A stretch of 64,000 bases of DNA, taken from assembly GCF_014873875.1 (NCBI RefSeq), contig NZ_JADBEM010000001.1, positions 2,232,001-2,296,000 of the forward strand. Direction: 5' to 3'. Each line of letters opens with the position of its first letter. Within the stretch, counting starts at the first letter, position 1. Both the position numbers and the translations under genes were made by a program. The notes under the pieces were generated by a model that had not been told where the DNA came from, ran no database searches, and worked only from the letters and a program-made list of their open reading frames with translations. Origin of the DNA: Actinopolymorpha pittospori (lineage in GTDB: Bacteria > Actinomycetota > Actinomycetes > Propionibacteriales > Actinopolymorphaceae). Below, one piece after another: positions 60,274-64,000 of the stretch.

Positions 60274-60458
60274 TGCCTACTCCGTCTCGCCAGGTCTCCT
60301 CAGGACGCTAGTTCATCCTCTGGTCGGATCCGAACCTCAGATCTTGACCCGGCGTGGCGAAGACTTTGAGCTGATCGAGAAAGCTCCACTGCATGATCGC
60401 GAAAACCATCCGCCGCCGGCTTGCACGGAGCACCATGGGAGGAAGGAGGGGAGCCGAC

Positions 60459-60875
60459 ATGGGCCTGGACGCGAACTACCCAGCGGTGACGATGAACGAC
60501 CCGAACGGCACGGTCACGGTCTACAACCAGGACCACGTGTCCATCGGATACCTGGGCCCGTCGCCGTACCATTCTCCCTCCGTCAACGTCACCTGCCGGC
60601 TCAAGGCCTGGGACGAGGCGTACTGGTACCGTCTACTCAGCCCCGACGGCTGGTCGTTCCCAGCCACCAGCGCCTACGTCTCCGCCGACGAGACCCACGA
60701 GCTCAACCCGGGCCAGGCGCACCCCATCCCCGAGTGCGCGAACGTGAGCTGTCTTCGCCGGGCCGGGCAGGCGGCGGGAGTCGGACTGCTCGCGCGCTGG
60801 TGCCCGTGGCCGGCGTGGTCTGGTGGCGGCGTACGCGGGGCAGTCAGGCGTGACGGGTCACGGGGTGCGCCGTAG
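60459..60875 (+). CDS. Small SH3-like protein, unusual C-terminus
   Basis: 138 residues. [60 protein letters not shown] looks like a compact beta (SH3-like) domain rich in Tyr and Trp. After about residue 98 composition changes to Arg/Gly/Trp/Cys-rich with a run typical of a wrong frame, so a frameshift near 60750 is possible. GGAAGGAGGGG precedes ATG 60459. Its end overlaps the convergent DUF418 gene by 18 bp. Not recognised. Confidence 0.55.
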   Translation: MGLDANYPAVTMNDPNGTVTVYNQDHVSIGYLGPSPYHSPSVNVTCRLKAWDEAYWYRLLSPDGWSFPATSAYVSADETHELNPGQAHPIPECANVSCLRRAGQAAGVGLLARWCPWPAWSGGGVRGAVRRDGSRGAP

Positions 60876-61976
60876 CGGCGGACGCTGAGCCCAGGTGGCC
60901 CACCGCCACAGCCACTCCAGCGGGCCAAACCGGTACTGGCGCAGCCAGATCGAGGAGAACACCCACTGCGCCGCGAGGATGGCACCGACGATCGTCGATG
61001 CCGTCGTCACGGTCCAGGTCTCACCCGAGCCGCCGATCACGTGTCTGGTCGAAAGGACGAGTACGGTCGCGCTCAGGTAGTTGGTCAGCGCCATCCGGCC
61101 GAGCGGCGCGAACACCATCCGCAGCACCGGCCGGAGCCGCGTCCTGAGCAGGACCAGCAGCACGTTCACGTACACCCCGGCGATCAGCAGCCCGGCCAAT
61201 GCGAACGAGACGCTGAAAGCGCTGGTGGCCACGTCGGCTCCCGCCGCGTTCTGCCACCACAGTGCGGGCACCGCGGCGGCCGCGAGGAGCAGGCCCAGCA
61301 GCGCCGGTACCCGGATCGACCGTTCGATCCGGTCGACCACGCCGTAGCGGGTCAGCGCCGAACCGAGCAGGAACAGTCCGGCGATCAACACGATCCTGTC
61401 GCCGCCGACGACCAGGGAGGCGGGCACGAGTACGGCGGCGAGGCCGGCCACCGCCCAGCGCGGCAGCCAGGTGGAGGGCAGGAGGACGAGCAGGCCGACG
61501 GCGGCGTAGATGGTGAGGATGTCGCCTCGCCAGAGCAGGAACATGTGGATCAGCCCCATCGCGAGCAGCACGAGGAGTCGGCGAAGCAGCAGCAGTCGCG
61601 GGCGAGTGGCCCGGTCGGCGGCGGAGCTCAGGAGCAGCGAGAAGCCAATACCGAAGAGCAGCGAGAAGATCGGGAAGAAGCGCTGGTCGACCAGCGCCCC
61701 CTGCCAGGCGTCCGTCGCCCTCGGTGCCGACGGCGCGGCCAGTTCGACCGTGCTCGCGATCGGCCGGACATTGGCCAGCAGGATCCCGCACAGTGCGAAC
61801 CCGCGGAGTACGTCGAGTGCGGCGATGCGCGACCGGCGGGGCGGTGAGGTCGGTGCGGAGGTCGGTGCGGGCGCAGGTGCGGATGTGGATGCGGTCAGGC
61901 TCGAGGGCCCAAGAGCCGCGGAGGAGTCGTCAGGTGGCATGGGTTCATCGTGCGAACCAGCGGAGTACGGCGGCAT
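60858..61976 (-). CDS. DUF418-like membrane protein, second copy
   Basis: 372 residues. A Ser/Ala/Pro-rich disordered N-terminus (1-48), then about nine helices beginning [22 protein letters not shown] (the DUF418 opening) and ending with the C-terminal DUF418 helices and [14 protein letters not shown], the diagnostic end of the family. ATG 61976 or ATG 61940 may be the start. Divergent from the two-component system, so possibly a target of it. Confidence 0.85.
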   Translation of the reverse strand: MPPYSAGSHDEPMPPDDSSAALGPSSLTASTSAPAPAPTSAPTSPPRRSRIAALDVLRGFALCGILLANVRPIASTVELAAPSAPRATDAWQGALVDQRFFPIFSLLFGIGFSLLLSSAADRATRPRLLLLRRLLVLLAMGLIHMFLLWRGDILTIYAAVGLLVLLPSTWLPRWAVAGLAAVLVPASLVVGGDRIVLIAGLFLLGSALTRYGVVDRIERSIRVPALLGLLLAAAAVPALWWQNAAGADVATSAFSVSFALAGLLIAGVYVNVLLVLLRTRLRPVLRMVFAPLGRMALTNYLSATVLVLSTRHVIGGSGETWTVTTASTIVGAILAAQWVFSSIWLRQYRFGPLEWLWRWATWAQRPPLRRTP

Positions 61977-62045
61977 CAGCCTGAGGCATCATCGGCGGCC
62001 GCGGGATCGTACTTTCGGCCGGTTCGGCGCGGCGCGCGGATCTCG

Positions 62046-62051
62046 TAGCCT
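62046..62051 (+). promoter_or_regulatory. -10 of a leaderless sensor kinase mRNA
   Basis: TAGCCT, 7 bases before ATG 62059, no ribosome-binding site. Confidence 0.45.
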
Positions 62052-62058
62052 CGGCGAG

Positions 62059-63210
62059 ATGAACCCATGGCGTCGACTGGTCGCGCGGGCCGGGATCGCG
62101 ACCGACATCGGGCTCGGTGCCGTGTTCGCCGGAGCGCTGGCCCTCCAGGCGTCCCAGATCGCGGTGAGTTGGGGTGGCGACTACTGGCTGTTCGGCTGCG
62201 TCGCCGGGCTGGTGGTCTGCTCGGTCGCTCTGCTGCGTCGACGTCATCTGGTGGGCGCGGCGAGTGTCGGCCTGGTCGTCGCCGTGGCCGCCGTCCTGGT
62301 CGGGTGGGTCGCCGACCTGCCGCACGAGCCCGGGCCCGCGCTGGCTCTGGGGCTGGCCGTCCTGGTGGGTTCGGCGATCCGGGCGCTCCCGGTGCGCTCG
62401 GCGGTCATCGTCGCGGCCGGGGGGTTGCTGGTGGTCGCCGCCGGCTTCCTCGTGGGGTTGTCCGGTTCCTCCTCCGCCGTCGTGGCCGTGCTGAACAGCA
62501 TTACCTGGCTGGGCTCCGTCGCGGCTGGTCTCTACCTCCGCCTGCTCGACACCCAGCGCCGTGCGATCGCCGAGCAGGTACGCCGGGACGAACGCCTGGA
62601 ACTCGCGCGGGAGTTGCACGACGTGGTCGCCCACCACATCACCGGCATCGTGCTCCAGACCCAGGCCGCCCAGATCGTCTCCCGTAAGAGCCCGGAGAAG
62701 CTGAGCGGCTCGCTCGCGGACGTCGAGGCCGCAGGCTCCGAGGCGTTGGCCGCGATGCGTCGTGTCGTCGGTCTGCTCCGCGACGGCGACGGCGACGACG
62801 CGGCCGGAAGTACGCCCCGATCCGAACGGCTCACCGACCTCGTCGACCGCTTCACCGCGCTCGGCCCCGACGTACGTCTGCGGCTGCCCGACGGCGAGCC
62901 GGGATGGCCTCCCGAGGTGACCAGCACGGTCTACCGGATCGTCCAGGAGTCGTTGACGAACGTCTCACGCCACGCCGCGCATGCCCGCTCGGTCTCGGTC
63001 AGTGTCGACCGCGAACGCGACGCCGTCACCGTCGAGGTGGTCGACGACGCTTCGCCGATCCCGACGCGGTACCGCCGTGGTGGATATGGGCTGGTCGGGA
63101 TGCGTGAACGTGTCGAGGCGCTCGGCGGCACCGTGCTCGCCGGGCCGCGGCCGGGCAGCGGTTGGTCCGTTCGCGCCACGGTGCCGCTTCTCGCCCAGGA
63201 CCGCCGATGA
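62059..63210 (+). CDS. NarL-type sensor histidine kinase
   Basis: 383 residues. Four or five N-terminal membrane helices (about 15-165) with almost no extracytoplasmic sensor loop, then a HisKA_3 dimerisation domain with LARELHDVVAHHITGIVLQTQA (phosphoacceptor His187) and an HATPase domain (IVQESLTNVSRHA; GYGLVGMRERVEALGG). Partner response regulator overlaps by four bases. A membrane-embedded sensor of envelope stress or a lipophilic signal is typical. Confidence 0.92.
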   Translation: MNPWRRLVARAGIATDIGLGAVFAGALALQASQIAVSWGGDYWLFGCVAGLVVCSVALLRRRHLVGAASVGLVVAVAAVLVGWVADLPHEPGPALALGLAVLVGSAIRALPVRSAVIVAAGGLLVVAAGFLVGLSGSSSAVVAVLNSITWLGSVAAGLYLRLLDTQRRAIAEQVRRDERLELARELHDVVAHHITGIVLQTQAAQIVSRKSPEKLSGSLADVEAAGSEALAAMRRVVGLLRDGDGDDAAGSTPRSERLTDLVDRFTALGPDVRLRLPDGEPGWPPEVTSTVYRIVQESLTNVSRHAAHARSVSVSVDRERDAVTVEVVDDASPIPTRYRRGGYGLVGMRERVEALGGTVLAGPRPGSGWSVRATVPLLAQDRR

Positions 63211-63863
63211 CCATCCGGGTCCTGCTGGCCGACGACCAGGCGATGGTTCGGGGCGGCCTGCGGCTCATCCTCGAGGACCAGCCCGACATCACGGTGGTCG
63301 CGGAGGCCGCGGACGGTGTCGAGGCGGTCGCCCTCGCTCGGCAGCTACGCCCGGACGTGTGCCTCCTGGACGTCCGGATGCCTCGCCTCGACGGCATCGA
63401 GGTCACCCGCGCGCTGGCCGGCCCGAACGTTCCCGACCCGCTCCGGGTGGTGGTGGTGACCACCTTCGACCTCGACGAGTACGTCTACGGGGCACTGCGC
63501 AGTGGCGCGGTCGGCTTCGTCCTGAAGGACGCCGGTCCGGTCCTGCTCGTGGAGGCGGTCCGGGCGGCGAACGCCGGTGACGCGTTGATCTCCCCGTCGG
63601 TCACCCTCCGGCTGCTGCGGCGGATGGCGGTGGGCGGTGCACCGGCGACGCACGGGCCGAGCCGACCGCTGTCCGAACGGGAGACCACGGTCGCCCGGGC
63701 GATCGCCCGGGGCCGCACCAACCAGGAGATCGCGGCCGAGTTGTTCATCTCGCTCAGCACGGTGAAGAGTCACGTGTCCGGGATCCAGGCCAAGCTCGGC
63801 GTACGGAACCGGGTCGAGGTCGCTGCCTGGGCCTGGGAGAACCGGATCGTGGGAACGCCGTGA
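63207..63863 (+). CDS. NarL/LuxR-type response regulator
   Basis: 218 residues. Receiver domain with Asp9/Asp10, phosphorylated Asp55 (LLDVRMPRLDG) and Lys in VLKDAG; C-terminal LuxR HTH (LSERETTVARAIARGRTNQEIAAELFISLSTVKSHVSGIQAKL). ATG 63207 overlaps the kinase stop (ATGA). Confidence 0.95.
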   Translation: MTIRVLLADDQAMVRGGLRLILEDQPDITVVAEAADGVEAVALARQLRPDVCLLDVRMPRLDGIEVTRALAGPNVPDPLRVVVVTTFDLDEYVYGALRSGAVGFVLKDAGPVLLVEAVRAANAGDALISPSVTLRLLRRMAVGGAPATHGPSRPLSERETTVARAIARGRTNQEIAAELFISLSTVKSHVSGIQAKLGVRNRVEVAAWAWENRIVGTP

Positions 63864-63865
63864 GG

Positions 63866-63891
63866 CCGCGCCGGCGGGCCTACCGGCGCGG
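63866..63891. terminator. Hairpin terminator after the two-component system
   Basis: CCGCGCCGG (63866-63874) and CCGGCGCGG (63883-63891), perfect 9-bp arms, loop of 8, between convergent genes. Confidence 0.6.
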
Positions 63892-63912
63892 GTGCACAGC
63901 GCGGGTGGTCGG

Positions 63913-64000
63913 TCAGGCCTGCGCCGTGGCCGGTCGGTCCCAGATGCGTCCGGTGACCCAGGCGTACTCCCAGGCCTGGATGTCGGGTGGCTCGATGCCG
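63913..64000 (-). CDS. C-terminal end of an unidentified protein
   Basis: Stop at 63913-63915 on the minus strand. The last 28 codons read GIEPPDIQAWEYAWVTGRIW followed by DRPATAQA. Too short to assign. Confidence 0.5.
   Translation of the reverse strand, partial: GIEPPDIQAWEYAWVTGRIWDRPATAQA

Noticed and set aside
1..64000. CRISPR array, tRNA or rRNA genes, prophage
   Set aside because: No regularly spaced repeats, no cloverleaf or rRNA-like sequence and no phage structural genes were seen by eye; a covariance-model search would be decisive for tRNAs.

Overview
The window is high-GC DNA (roughly 70%) from an actinomycete. Three things point to this: a BldC-type regulator, a mycothiol-dependent isomerase-family enzyme plus a relative, and many -10-like hexamers sitting 6-8 bases before GTG/ATG starts with no Shine-Dalgarno sequence (likely leaderless mRNAs). 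The order purF, purM, DUF3073, amino-acid dehydrogenase, conserved protein, bldC is a familiar actinobacterial core block. A soil, plant-associated or filamentous lineage (Streptomyces, Kribbella or Actinopolymorpha-like) fits; I cannot name the species. No rRNA, tRNA, CRISPR array, prophage or biosynthetic cluster was seen.

Layout. 1-2.4 kb: edge of a TIGR03086-type gene, a hypothetical gene and a serine beta-lactamase-like hydrolase. 2.5-10.2 kb: purine genes purF/purM, DUF3073, a sugar dehydrogenase/ThuA pair, Leu/Val-type dehydrogenase, a conserved protein and bldC. 10.6-15.0 kb: a five-gene overlapping operon (DUF4129, membrane protein, MoxR ATPase, DUF58, membrane protein). 15-29.4 kb: single genes and divergent regulator/target pairs (VOC proteins, HAD phosphatase, TetR, a large LuxR-family ATPase, MFS exporter, quinone-reductase-like MDR, L,D-transpeptidase lipoprotein, sulfotransferase, 3-methyladenine glycosylase, GNAT, hydrolase).

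29.4-36 kb: a DUF4231/SLATT-like membrane protein, a Tat-exported PhoX/DUF839 protein, an ECF sigma factor with a SnoaL-like tail, GntR and MFS genes, a secreted-repeat lipoprotein and DUF2231. 36-46 kb: carbohydrate functions, with a GntR-LacI hybrid regulator divergent from a large Tat-exported double beta-helix (pectate-lyase-like) protein, then TetR, methyltransferase, tyrosine phosphatase, GrpB and a secreted GH43 enzyme. 46-54.5 kb: GNAT, SRPBCC, lipoprotein, a TetR/DUF418 divergent pair with tandem operators, a TetR-ABC exporter operon and an orphan peptide/oligosaccharide-binding protein.

54.6-57.7 kb: a hypothetical/DUF3885 gene that is broken twice, by a frameshift near 55035 and by insertion of a complete IS607-family element (serine transposase TnpA plus intact RNA-guided nuclease TnpB) whose 16-bp terminal inverted repeats I could locate. 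57.8-64 kb: VOC, nucleotidyltransferase, mycothiol-dependent isomerase-family protein, SH3-like small protein, a second DUF418 protein and a NarL-type two-component system.

Most regulators sit beside their probable targets with visible palindromic operators. Strong hairpins separate many convergent pairs. The most instructive region is the IS607 insertion, because both gene halves survive and can be rejoined in frame. I see no convincing wholly new multi-gene system.
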